Shown piece by piece: positions 5,209-12,012 of a stretch of DNA of 20,123 nucleotides. The DNA lies in IMG/VR virus record IMGVR_UViG_3300008735_000128, positions 1-20,123 of that record; one strand, written 5' to 3'. The notes below the pieces were generated by a model. The model had not been told where the DNA came from, made no database searches, and saw only the letters and a list, made by a program, of their open reading frames with translations. A program made the position numbers and the translations under genes. Position 1 is the stretch's first letter. Every line of letters starts with the position of its first letter. This DNA comes from a virus.

Positions 5209-5420
5209 TCTAATATCAATGAAGTAATTTTCTTCTCTCCCATATAGATTTCTATATTAGCTTTTGATTTAATACATTTATAAGTAACTCTATCGCTAGG
5301 TTTTTTATCTCTCATGGCAATTCTTTTTGCTTTAAGACATTGACTTAAACTAGGTTGAATACGATGTTCCTTAATTTCATGATCCCAAATTAATAAAAGT
5401 GCAAAAACTGTTTCTATCAT
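5205..5420 (-). CDS. small secreted two-cysteine protein
   Basis: The 71-residue product has a short hydrophobic start (V-F-A-L-L-L-I-W), then H-E-I-K-E-H-R, S-L-S-Q-C-L-K-A-K-R-I-A (Cys28) and V-T-Y-K-C-I-K-S-K-A (Cys49), ending in strand-like I-E-I-Y-M and I-T-S-L-I-L-E. A 'CLxxKRxA ... YxCxxxxA' layout recalls short proteins common in marine phages. The cysteines may form a disulphide if exported. ATGA overlaps on both sides show tight translational coupling. Function unknown. Confidence 0.6.
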   Translation of the reverse strand: MIETVFALLLIWDHEIKEHRIQPSLSQCLKAKRIAMRDKKPSDRVTYKCIKSKANIEIYMGEKKITSLILE

Positions 5421-5812
5421 TGATGATTACCATTCTTTCTAATTTTATCTTTTAATTTTTCAATATCTTCTAGAGCTTTTTCCATTTGCTTAGATAAAAA
5501 TTCTATATTAACTTTATTGTGCATACCACCTTCTAATTGTTTAGTATGTTGTTCTATTTGTCCTGCCATGTGTTCTATTAACATAAATTGTTCTGAATCA
5601 GCTGGCAGAGAGCCAAGTTCGCCTCTCGGCCACTTGATTCTAAAATCAGTATTCTTTTCTAAATCGCTAGTCATAAGTTTGTAATTTGTTTCAATATTAT
5701 TTAATCTTTCAATAATACCAAAATATGCCCATACACCTACAGCAACTGCTGCCAATATTGACAGTAAGTTACGCATAGGCATACTTATAGCTGTGTTATC
5801 TGATACTTTCAT
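5417..5812 (-). CDS. conserved marine-phage membrane protein with coiled-coil tail
   Basis: The 131-residue product has a membrane span at about 16-33 (L-L-S-I-L-A-A-V-A-V-G-V-W-A-Y-F-G) following the phrase I-S-M-P-M-R-N. Next comes an amphipathic helix, a D-F-R-I-K-W-P-R-G-E-L-G-S-L-P-A-D block near 57-73, S-E-Q-F-M-L-I-E-H, and a C-terminal helix E-K-A-L-E-D-I-E-K-L-K-D-K. The W-P-R-G-E-L-G-S-L-P-A-D block is a motif I recall from a small protein widespread in marine phages; its function is not known to me. The anchor-plus-coil build fits the other members of this block. Confidence 0.7.
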   Translation of the reverse strand: MKVSDNTAISMPMRNLLSILAAVAVGVWAYFGIIERLNNIETNYKLMTSDLEKNTDFRIKWPRGELGSLPADSEQFMLIEHMAGQIEQHTKQLEGGMHNKVNIEFLSKQMEKALEDIEKLKDKIRKNGNHQ

Positions 5813-5994
5813 TTATGTTCCTTATCCCAGAAAGGCAGCATATGCCCAGAATTCTTATAACATTTAATACAAGCGTGTTCTTTGCTTGCAAAGGTAACGA
5901 ATGCTTCTGTATTAATGATTTCTTTTTGGCACCATTTACATGGACCAACTATGTATTCTTTATTCTGGTTTTTTTTCCACTGTTTTTTTAGCAT
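5809..5994 (-). CDS. zinc-ribbon protein
   Basis: The preferred start is the ATG at 5994, with an AGAAG-type site ahead; an in-frame ATG at 6018 has none. The product is 61 residues, with a basic head, then V-G-P-C-K-W-C-Q-K-E-I, a strand A-F-V-T-F-A-S-K, and A-C-I-K-C-Y-K. The two C-x2-C pairs about 20 apart form a zinc ribbon of a kind seen in small marine-phage proteins. It overlaps the previous coding region by 35 nt and the next by 4. Function unknown; it is the only likely cytoplasmic metal-binding protein among the membrane genes. Confidence 0.6.
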   Translation of the reverse strand: MLKKQWKKNQNKEYIVGPCKWCQKEIINTEAFVTFASKEHACIKCYKNSGHMLPFWDKEHK

Positions 5995-6175
5995 CTTTGA
6001 TTTCTTCTTGAGCTTCATCTAAATCTTGAGCAGTATACTCAAGTTTCTGTAAAGATCTTTTAAGTGCTGCATCTTTAGATTTGCAAGCATCTTCTAATTC
6101 TGAAATCTGTGCTTTAAGAGTACGTACTTGTTCTTTGTACTCATTAATAATATCCTGGAAATCGGCTTTATCCAT
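5960..6175 (-). CDS. coiled-coil protein
   Basis: The 71-residue product is helical throughout, with heptads from about residue 15 to 60 (V-R-T-L-K-A-Q-I-S-E-L-E, then L-Q-K-L-E-Y-T-A-Q-D-L-D-E-A). There is no membrane span and no signal. Its ATG directly follows the stop of the holin-like gene. It could be the soluble partner of one of the anchored coils of this block, or a phage-specific scaffold. No family is recognised. Confidence 0.55.
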   Translation of the reverse strand: MDKADFQDIINEYKEQVRTLKAQISELEDACKSKDAALKRSLQKLEYTAQDLDEAQEEIKDAKKTVEKKPE

Positions 6176-6556
6176 CTACTTAGGTTTACGCATTATATCA
6201 GCACCCTTTAAACCATAAATAGCTGAAACTATTCCTATAAATATAGCTTGATACCAATAAGGTAGCTGCTTAAAATATTCAAAAAACATATCTAATCTAG
6301 CACGTATCTCAGGATCGTCAGTGAAAATAGAGTACACCAATACAAGGATAGGCAAAGATACGAGAACAAGAACAAATTCGTCTTTCCAACCTTTATCATT
6401 ACTCTCAATAACTTTCGCTTTATATTCAATTTCACCTCTTGCCATCTTCTCAGCGTGCATTGATTGTGCATCTGACATTAGCATCTTTGTTCTTTGTTTA
6501 TTTTTGTAAATGTGTCCTGCTGTTTTAAGACCCATTGATAATATATTCAACCACAT
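6176..6556 (-). CDS. holin of the gene-transfer-agent type (GTA_holin_3TM-like)
   Basis: The 126-residue product has a charged helical N-terminus and W-K-D-E at 57-60. A membrane span follows at 61-78 (F-V-L-V-L-V-S-L-P-I-L-V-L-V-Y), then an amphipathic linker, L-P-Y-W-Y at 98-102 and a second span at about 102-118 (I-F-I-G-I-V-S-A-I-Y-G-L-K-G). The 'WKDE-hydrophobic-P ... LPxWY ... GLKG' layout matches the short holins of alphaproteobacterial gene transfer agents. A holin opens the inner membrane for the muralytic enzyme. AAAGGA precedes the start. The muralytic gene lies two genes upstream in the same direction. Confidence 0.68.
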   Translation of the reverse strand: MWLNILSMGLKTAGHIYKNKQRTKMLMSDAQSMHAEKMARGEIEYKAKVIESNDKGWKDEFVLVLVSLPILVLVYSIFTDDPEIRARLDMFFEYFKQLPYWYQAIFIGIVSAIYGLKGADIMRKPK

Positions 6557-6557
6557 A

Positions 6558-6710
6558 TTAATCCTTTCTTAAAGTATAGATAAAGCCTGTTCGACTACCT
6601 TGGTAGCGAATCCATTTATGTTTACTCCATCTTTTGTTCCATGCGTATACATGAATTCTAGCACTCCAGCGTTCTAAGATGCTGAAGAACCAGTCGGATA
6701 TCCTTCCCAT
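6558..6710 (-). CDS. 50-residue basic aromatic protein nested at the muralytic gene end
   Basis: The ATG at 6710 opens a 50-residue frame that uses the last 37 nt of the muralytic gene in a different frame and fills the gap up to the holin, whose ATG starts one base after its stop. The product is rich in Trp, Arg and Lys (D-W-F-F-S-I-L-E-R-W-S-A-R, then N-K-R-W-S-K-H-K-W-I-R-Y) and ends with T-G-F-I-Y-T-L-R-K-D. The fit between neighbours and the coherent composition support it. A membrane-surface or nucleic-acid-binding role would suit the charge, but no family is recognised. Confidence 0.5.
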   Translation of the reverse strand: MGRISDWFFSILERWSARIHVYAWNKRWSKHKWIRYQGSRTGFIYTLRKD

Positions 6711-7120
6711 GCTCTATACATTCCTTCCACCAACAACTCATCGTTATAAGGTTGTTTTCCATTCTCCATACGAATAATTGATTTTACAAGTGGTAAGTAA
6801 TGCTCGATACTGTTATCGAGTTTATCCATAGGATTTACGTTTATTTCTTTACACACAAAATCTATGTAAGCATTAGTATCATTTTCAGAGGGTGGTGCCC
6901 ATCTGGATATAATGTCGTCTACGCTAGTTCTTTTGTGAGTAAATCTATATGTTAAAAGTATTTTCATTAAAGCTCTGATACCCATTACAGCTTCGTCAAA
7001 AATACAAAAAACTGGATCAGATTGCTCTGATGCCAGTCCATCCCATTCAGTACCAAGTTTGATATTGCCTGGGTTCTTATTTCTTATACCTCTAGGTAAT
7101 TTTTCTGTTCCATCTGCCAT
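6674..7120 (-). CDS. putative muralytic enzyme (phage P5/transglycosylase-like)
   Basis: The 148-residue product begins with the signature L-P-R-G-I-R-N-K-N-P-G-N-I (8-20), then E-W-D-G-L-A, D-P-V-F-C-I-F-D near 36-43, M-G-I-R-A-L, and R-W-A-P-P-S-E-N-D-T near 68-77. 'RGIRNxNPGNI ... GIRAL ... WAPPxENDT' is typical of phage proteins annotated as structural protein P5 or as lytic transglycosylase-like enzymes. The catalytic glutamate is not certain by eye. No signal peptide is present, so release would need the holin encoded downstream. An endolysin is likely; a virion-borne muramidase is the alternative. The start overlaps the phosphoesterase gene by 29 nt. Confidence 0.65.
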   Translation of the reverse strand: MADGTEKLPRGIRNKNPGNIKLGTEWDGLASEQSDPVFCIFDEAVMGIRALMKILLTYRFTHKRTSVDDIISRWAPPSENDTNAYIDFVCKEINVNPMDKLDNSIEHYLPLVKSIIRMENGKQPYNDELLVEGMYRAWEGYPTGSSAS

Positions 7121-7796
7121 TGTCTTTTAAAACCATTGGGATTAATTTAGGCAATCCATCAATGATAACTCCTGTTCCTATTACTGGTCTACACTTCTGA
7201 AGTTTATTATATTCAAAAGCTAAACTTTTCATGTTAATTAAACATCCAACTTGCATACCCCAAAGTAGTTCATTGGGATTACTCCAATAATCTATTTTGA
7301 ACTGTGTGTGATAATGTCCTTGAACAGTACACATACCATATTGTTGTGCTACTTTTAGAACATCTTTATATTTACCATGGCAGAAGTAAATTTTTTGACC
7401 ATTGGATGCTTTTAAAATCAAATCTTCATGCCACGTCCAACCTTTTCCCACACCTAACATCTTATTATAAGATTGAAATACTTCGTGAGGCAAACCATAT
7501 CTAGTTGCTTTTCTAAATACTAAACTACCATGGTTACTATCCATAATGTATTGTTTAGGAAATAGTTTTTCTAAGTTTTTAAAAAACTCTCTAGCAACTT
7601 GAAGTTCATGACTAGGTGAGTAAAGCCCAGGGTGAGAATCATGGAAGGATATTGAGTGCCAATCCATTTCATCACCTATGTTCACTACTGTGTCAGGCTT
7701 ATACTTTTTCTTTATTGCTGTTAAAAAGTCAAGCGTATCTATATGGTGATAGGGTGCGTGTTGATCGCTTATAACAAGTATTGATTTACTTAGCAT
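7092..7796 (-). CDS. calcineurin-like metallophosphoesterase
   Basis: The 234-residue product has the metallophosphoesterase motifs in order: S-D-Q-H (Asp11, His13), N-I-G-D (Gly41, Asp42), D-S-N-H-G (Asn88, His89), C-H-G (His140) and Q-G-H-Y-H (Gly160, His161, His163). These bind a two-metal centre that hydrolyses phosphoesters. Phage members are found among lysis or tail genes. The substrate (nucleotide, nucleic acid or protein phosphate) cannot be read from sequence. No Shine-Dalgarno is seen before the ATG at 7796, and the first ATG of the frame is used. It sits between the secreted-protein genes and the muralytic gene. Confidence 0.85.
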   Translation of the reverse strand: MLSKSILVISDQHAPYHHIDTLDFLTAIKKKYKPDTVVNIGDEMDWHSISFHDSHPGLYSPSHELQVAREFFKNLEKLFPKQYIMDSNHGSLVFRKATRYGLPHEVFQSYNKMLGVGKGWTWHEDLILKASNGQKIYFCHGKYKDVLKVAQQYGMCTVQGHYHTQFKIDYWSNPNELLWGMQVGCLINMKSLAFEYNKLQKCRPVIGTGVIIDGLPKLIPMVLKDNGRWNRKIT

Positions 7797-7849
7797 ATAT
7801 ACGCTTTTACAATTATTCGGTGAATAAGTCTACCAACTAAGGTACAACT

Positions 7850-8092
7850 TTATGCCTCTATTTTAGGCTTTGCTTTAGGTAATATTATTTCTGTTTCTTT
7901 ACAAACAAATCTTATATAGATTTTATGTTTGTTAATTTCTTCTTTACCAATTTCTTTAGATTTTTTTAAAGACTCAGCATAACCTGCATTTAGACAGTCA
8001 TATATACTATCATATTTGTCAGGCATTGGATGAGGTGGCATACATTCTCCTGCCATCAGAGAACATATAATCATCAGCAATGTATACTTCAT
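7850..8092 (-). CDS. small secreted cysteine protein
   Basis: The 80-residue product starts with a clear hydrophobic segment (Y-T-L-L-M-I-I-C-S-L-M-A-G) that reads as a signal peptide. Y-D-C-L-N-A-G-Y-A-E (Cys33), a charged middle and F-V-C-K-E-T (Cys64) follow. The M-A-G-E-C sequence at 13-17 is close to a lipobox, though E at -1 makes lipidation unlikely. The plan 'hydrophobic start, CLxAG, xVCKxT' recurs in the proteins at 5205-5420 and 2351-2581. It shares one base with the XhlA-like gene upstream. The 53-nt gap after it (7797-7849) holds only short AT-rich inverted repeats. Confidence 0.6.
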   Translation of the reverse strand: MKYTLLMIICSLMAGECMPPHPMPDKYDSIYDCLNAGYAESLKKSKEIGKEEINKHKIYIRFVCKETEIILPKAKPKIEA

Positions 8093-8292
8093 TACAAATG
8101 TTTAGTAACTAATACTAATACCTGTCCTAATACACCTAAACCAATTGCAGTAATAATCCATTGAATTCTATCAATGCTTTTCTGTATATGTTTAAGGTGA
8201 TTATTTTCTATGTTATCTATTCTCTGATTAATAAGATCTATAGATCCATATATTTTAAGAATTTCTTCTCTGTTTTCTGTATGTCTAGACAT
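8092..8292 (-). CDS. XhlA-like membrane protein (holin-associated candidate)
   Basis: The 66-residue product has a heptad-rich N-terminus (I-D-L-I-N-Q-R-I-D-N-I-E-N-N-H, then I-Q-K-S-I-D-R-I) and one C-terminal membrane span of about 18 residues (W-I-I-T-A-I-G-L-G-V-L-G-Q-V-L-V-L-V) with a short basic end. Coiled coil followed by C-terminal anchor is the XhlA form, a holin-associated membrane protein. It is the first gene of the lysis block and would add to, or modulate, the main holin downstream. Function rests on shape only. Confidence 0.55.
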   Translation of the reverse strand: MSRHTENREEILKIYGSIDLINQRIDNIENNHLKHIQKSIDRIQWIITAIGLGVLGQVLVLVTKHL

Positions 8293-8294
8293 AA

Positions 8295-11200
8295 TTAAAA
8301 TAACGTTTCGTAAGGAGACCTTACTAACCCTTTCGTTTTATATTGTGTATAACGTGGTCCTTGGTATCTAGGATGACCACTTTGTCCTAGCACAAAATCT
8401 ACTGCAGTGTCCCAAGCAAGATCAGCACTTAAGCCATCTCGTTCTAAACCTTCAGCAATATTTTGTGATGCTGTTTGTAGCCAGATTGGTAAGAATCTCT
8501 TACCTATTTGACCCCCTATTTTTAAGCCTTTCTCAATAGCTTCATCATCTTTCTTAGTGATGTTTGGACTCCATTTAGTAGTCAAGTATTTCTTATTAGT
8601 TAATACTTCTATTGTTACTCTAGGTAATGCTCCAATCTTTTTAAGACCTGTAGATTGTGGAGCTGTTATCCAATGGAAAGGTTCCATTAACTGTTTAGAG
8701 AAAGTAAGAACTTCACCATTCCCTAAGTCAATTCTAGTTGGATCTGTATTTTCCAAAATAGAGTGTCCACTAAACGCATAGTTTAATGCTGATCCTGCTG
8801 CTGCATATATTACTGCAGCTCTAAGGAAATAATACTGATATAATCTACGTAAGTTTGGATCTTTCTCAAACGCAGGTAATGACTTAGCAATAATTCTAAT
8901 ATTAGATATTGTCCAGTCAGGTGCAAACATAAGTAGCTGCATATATCCTCTAGATCCTGGTCTAAAGGTAGTTTGCATCATACTCTTAAGCCAAGGAGTT
9001 TGTATCTTATTAGCTACTGTTGCCCAATCTTGTCCACCAAAAGCATCATTAGCAAACTGTGCTGCTCTTTGTGCTTTTCTATGTATAATAGCTTGAGTGT
9101 CTCCTGGTTGTACTGTTTTATTTAATGCTGTAAGAAATGTATTAAGTTTAGCATGAGTAAATACTCTATCCCAAGTAATTCTATCAAACCACTTAAATAC
9201 TTTTTCAACCTTTTCTGCAGGTGAAACACCAAAGTGTCTTTTCCAAAACTTATCTATAGAAGTTCTTTGTAGTCCACTAAAATTGTAATAAAATCTATCA
9301 AAACCTATATCTTCAGGTGTACTTATTTGTACCCCAGATCCTCTAGCAAATTGGACTACATCTTTATAACCATTTCTTTCTAAAATTTCTAAAGCATGAG
9401 GAAACTCAGCTCTATACTTAGCAGGGTTATCAATAAAACTTTGTAATTCTTGTTTTGATCTAGGGTTAATTACTCTACCAATAGTTCTTAATTTATGTCC
9501 AGCAAAGATCATGCTTTCTACTAAAGCACCAGCATGGAAGAATGAAAATCCTACTGCTAGTCTTTTCATCATTAAGTTAGTAGTAAAGAGTGCAGACATT
9601 AATGCTTGTTCGTCTTTAGCATCAAATACCATTCTTAAAGATTTTTCCATACCTCTATGTACGTATGGCATACCAAATTTATTTTCAAAATAAGGATGAT
9701 CAAACTTAATGTAGTCTTGACCTATAGGTGTTGTTTTAACATTTCTAACAAGTAAAGGTTTACCACCAATATTAGATCTTTCTAAGTTACTTATTAAAGC
9801 TCTTGTTGATAATGCTTTGCCTGCAGCATGAGTATATATTTTAATAAGTTCTGTTGGATCTTCATATTCAGGTTTAATTTTATAACCTTTTTGTAATCCT
9901 CTATTAATATCTCCAAACATACCTCTTTTTCCAAATTGGAACGTAGGTGATACACCAGTTATAGCTTTATCAAATTCTTTAACAAATTTAAAAGGTTGTT
10001 CTGCTGGATTATAATGTTTCCAAAGTAAAGGTAAATAATTAGCTCTTTTAGAACTAAATAAACCTAAACCTTTTTCTCCAAAGGTAGAACCGAAATCATC
10101 AAATATTTTTTCAATAGCTTTAGCTGCTTGTAATTCAGCTTTGCTTAATTGATCTGCACTAATAGGTTTAAATTTTGGATTATAAACTTCAGGTGGTCTT
10201 AATGTTTTAGGATCTACTTTGGCTCTAGTTATATAATAAAATACTTTAGGTCTTGAATCTATAGCATCAGGAATCATTAACTTAATAGCATTAGATAATT
10301 CATGTCCTGAAGAATTAAGTTTAACAGAATTTAATTTCATGGCATCTAAACCAGCTTCTACATTTTCTGCTGCTAGATCCATTTCTTTGGATGTAGTTTT
10401 TAATCTTCTAGTTAATAATTTTCCTGCACCATAAACAGCTAAACCTGCTGCAGCTCCTTTAGCAGTTGCTAAAACTTTATCATCATCTGCTGTAAGGAAT
10501 TGTGCAACTCCTCCGATTGCTGCTAATGAACCTGCTACTTTTAAAGAATTAGCAATAGCCATATCTTTAGCATTTTCATTAAGAGTTCTAAGAGCTGAAG
10601 TCATATCTGCTTTTAAAGCATCAAACTTTTCAGGACTTGCAGCATCTTTAGCGTTTACTTTAAGATCTTCTACAATATCATCTATTGATCTATAAATACC
10701 ATCTTTGTATTCAATCATTTTCTCAGGATTATTTTGGTACTTTTGATAAGTTTTATTCTGAATATTTATTATTCTTTGCTTATTCATATTGGTAGCTTTT
10801 TGTATTAAAGCACCAGTACCTGCAAATCCTACTGAGATTAAAGCTCCTGCTGTAGCTCCAATAGTAGTTTCTATTGTAGTTCTTTTAGGATCTAATTTTG
10901 CATCCTCAGATAATTGCCATACAGATGAGAATACTAATGGTGTTGCAAGAGTAGCTGTAGCACCTACTTTTAGATCTGACATAGCTTGAGCTTTTTTAGA
11001 TGCTCTTGCTACTTTAGTTAATTGTAAATTTTTTGCTGATTTAAGTCTAATAGCATTAACAACTCCTCTACCTAATCTATGCCAACCAAGAGGCATAAAT
11101 AATAACCAAGGATCTGCCATTAACATATTAGCAAGTTCAGCACCAAAGAGTTTGGGATTCTTTTTAATCATATTCCCAACTTCTTTAAAGTCTATAGACA

Positions 11201-11513
11201 TTGGTCCTTCATCTAATAAGTAACCAAATCTTTGAAGTTTTCTTTCAGCTTCTTGATAGATTGGAGTTCCTTTTAAATTAGGATTATTACGTATATATTC
11301 TAATGCTTCTTGTGCTTGTTTCTTCTTAGTGTTTCCAGTCATCCATTGATAGAGAGATGCTGGTAAGGATTCTTCCAACATAAGATGATAAGGATTTCTA
11401 AGAGACTGAAAAAAACCTGGAGTTTTATCTTGTACTGGATCTTTTAATCCATCAGGTATTTGTCTAATAGGATCTCTTAGTCTTGGATCATTAAGATTAA
11501 GATCGTTAGCCAT
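8295..11513 (-). CDS. large virion protein, putative ejection/internal protein (1072 residues)
   Basis: The largest gene of the window. Low-complexity-free and mostly helical, it has a proline-rich N-terminus, hydrophobic segments at about 133-142, 183-198, 218-236 and near 330-360, and a C-terminal region at 863-912. The last contains F-A-P-D-W-T-I-S-N-I-R and a hydrophobic helix (R-A-A-V-I-Y-A-A-A-G-S-A-L-N-Y). The C-terminal 'APDWT..NxR' plus hydrophobic helix resembles the LPD38-type domain of phage large polyvalent proteins. Size, hydrophobic helices and place beside tail genes suggest an internal protein ejected with DNA, like gp16 of T7. No lysozyme or transglycosylase motif is evident to me. 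Confidence 0.6.
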   Translation of the reverse strand: MANDLNLNDPRLRDPIRQIPDGLKDPVQDKTPGFFQSLRNPYHLMLEESLPASLYQWMTGNTKKKQAQEALEYIRNNPNLKGTPIYQEAERKLQRFGYLLDEGPMSIDFKEVGNMIKKNPKLFGAELANMLMADPWLLFMPLGWHRLGRGVVNAIRLKSAKNLQLTKVARASKKAQAMSDLKVGATATLATPLVFSSVWQLSEDAKLDPKRTTIETTIGATAGALISVGFAGTGALIQKATNMNKQRIINIQNKTYQKYQNNPEKMIEYKDGIYRSIDDIVEDLKVNAKDAASPEKFDALKADMTSALRTLNENAKDMAIANSLKVAGSLAAIGGVAQFLTADDDKVLATAKGAAAGLAVYGAGKLLTRRLKTTSKEMDLAAENVEAGLDAMKLNSVKLNSSGHELSNAIKLMIPDAIDSRPKVFYYITRAKVDPKTLRPPEVYNPKFKPISADQLSKAELQAAKAIEKIFDDFGSTFGEKGLGLFSSKRANYLPLLWKHYNPAEQPFKFVKEFDKAITGVSPTFQFGKRGMFGDINRGLQKGYKIKPEYEDPTELIKIYTHAAGKALSTRALISNLERSNIGGKPLLVRNVKTTPIGQDYIKFDHPYFENKFGMPYVHRGMEKSLRMVFDAKDEQALMSALFTTNLMMKRLAVGFSFFHAGALVESMIFAGHKLRTIGRVINPRSKQELQSFIDNPAKYRAEFPHALEILERNGYKDVVQFARGSGVQISTPEDIGFDRFYYNFSGLQRTSIDKFWKRHFGVSPAEKVEKVFKWFDRITWDRVFTHAKLNTFLTALNKTVQPGDTQAIIHRKAQRAAQFANDAFGGQDWATVANKIQTPWLKSMMQTTFRPGSRGYMQLLMFAPDWTISNIRIIAKSLPAFEKDPNLRRLYQYYFLRAAVIYAAAGSALNYAFSGHSILENTDPTRIDLGNGEVLTFSKQLMEPFHWITAPQSTGLKKIGALPRVTIEVLTNKKYLTTKWSPNITKKDDEAIEKGLKIGGQIGKRFLPIWLQTASQNIAEGLERDGLSADLAWDTAVDFVLGQSGHPRYQGPRYTQYKTKGLVRSPYETLF

Positions 11514-12004
11514 TATCTTCTATTTCTAGGTGGGAATCCTAATTGTCTTGCTTCTGCATCAGATAATTTTTCTCTAAATTTACTTTTCTGACTGCCAAAT
11601 CTTCTTTTACCTACATTAAATTTAGTAAGTGCTTTTGTTTCAGCTCTTAAACCAAATGCTCTAGCTGTCTTTAATGCTTGAGTTTCTGCTTTAATAACTC
11701 TACCTTTAATAGGTCTATTAGAACCTTTGGTAAATAATGTTAAAGATCTTGCTCTAACTCTTTGTAAACTTGTTTTTAATTTTCTATCATGAATAAATCT
11801 ACCTATTGATTCAGCTTTATCTTGTTTAGCAAATGTAGGAGCATGAAATATTTTATGTTTTGGATTAAACTGTGGAGCATTTAATTTAATATTCCAAGTA
11901 AGTTCTGTTGGTATCTTTTCTTGTTTAGGTACACCTTGAGCCTTAAACTTTTTAATTTTTCCACCTTTTGCAGCAAATTGTGCTAAAAGTTTTGCTATTG
12001 TCAT
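11513..12004 (-). CDS. basic virion-associated protein
   Basis: The 163-residue product is very basic, with lysine and arginine throughout (K-G-G-K-I-K-K-F-K, R-V-R-A-R-S-L, K-R-R-F-G-S-Q-K-S-K-F-R) and an R-R end. It has no cysteines and no membrane span. The stop shares a base with the start of the large protein, and AGGAAA precedes the ATG. A DNA-associated or ejected virion protein would fit the charge and the place between two larger virion genes. No family is recognised. Confidence 0.5.
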   Translation of the reverse strand: MTIAKLLAQFAAKGGKIKKFKAQGVPKQEKIPTELTWNIKLNAPQFNPKHKIFHAPTFAKQDKAESIGRFIHDRKLKTSLQRVRARSLTLFTKGSNRPIKGRVIKAETQALKTARAFGLRAETKALTKFNVGKRRFGSQKSKFREKLSDAEARQLGFPPRNRR

Positions 12005-12012
12005 GTAATTTC

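Noticed and set aside
7797-7849. tRNA-like D-arm on the minus strand (TTAGTTGGTAGA)
   Set aside because: Only the D-arm-like string is present. The anticodon-like stem has a 5-base loop, no T-arm motif follows, and the acceptor ends do not pair.
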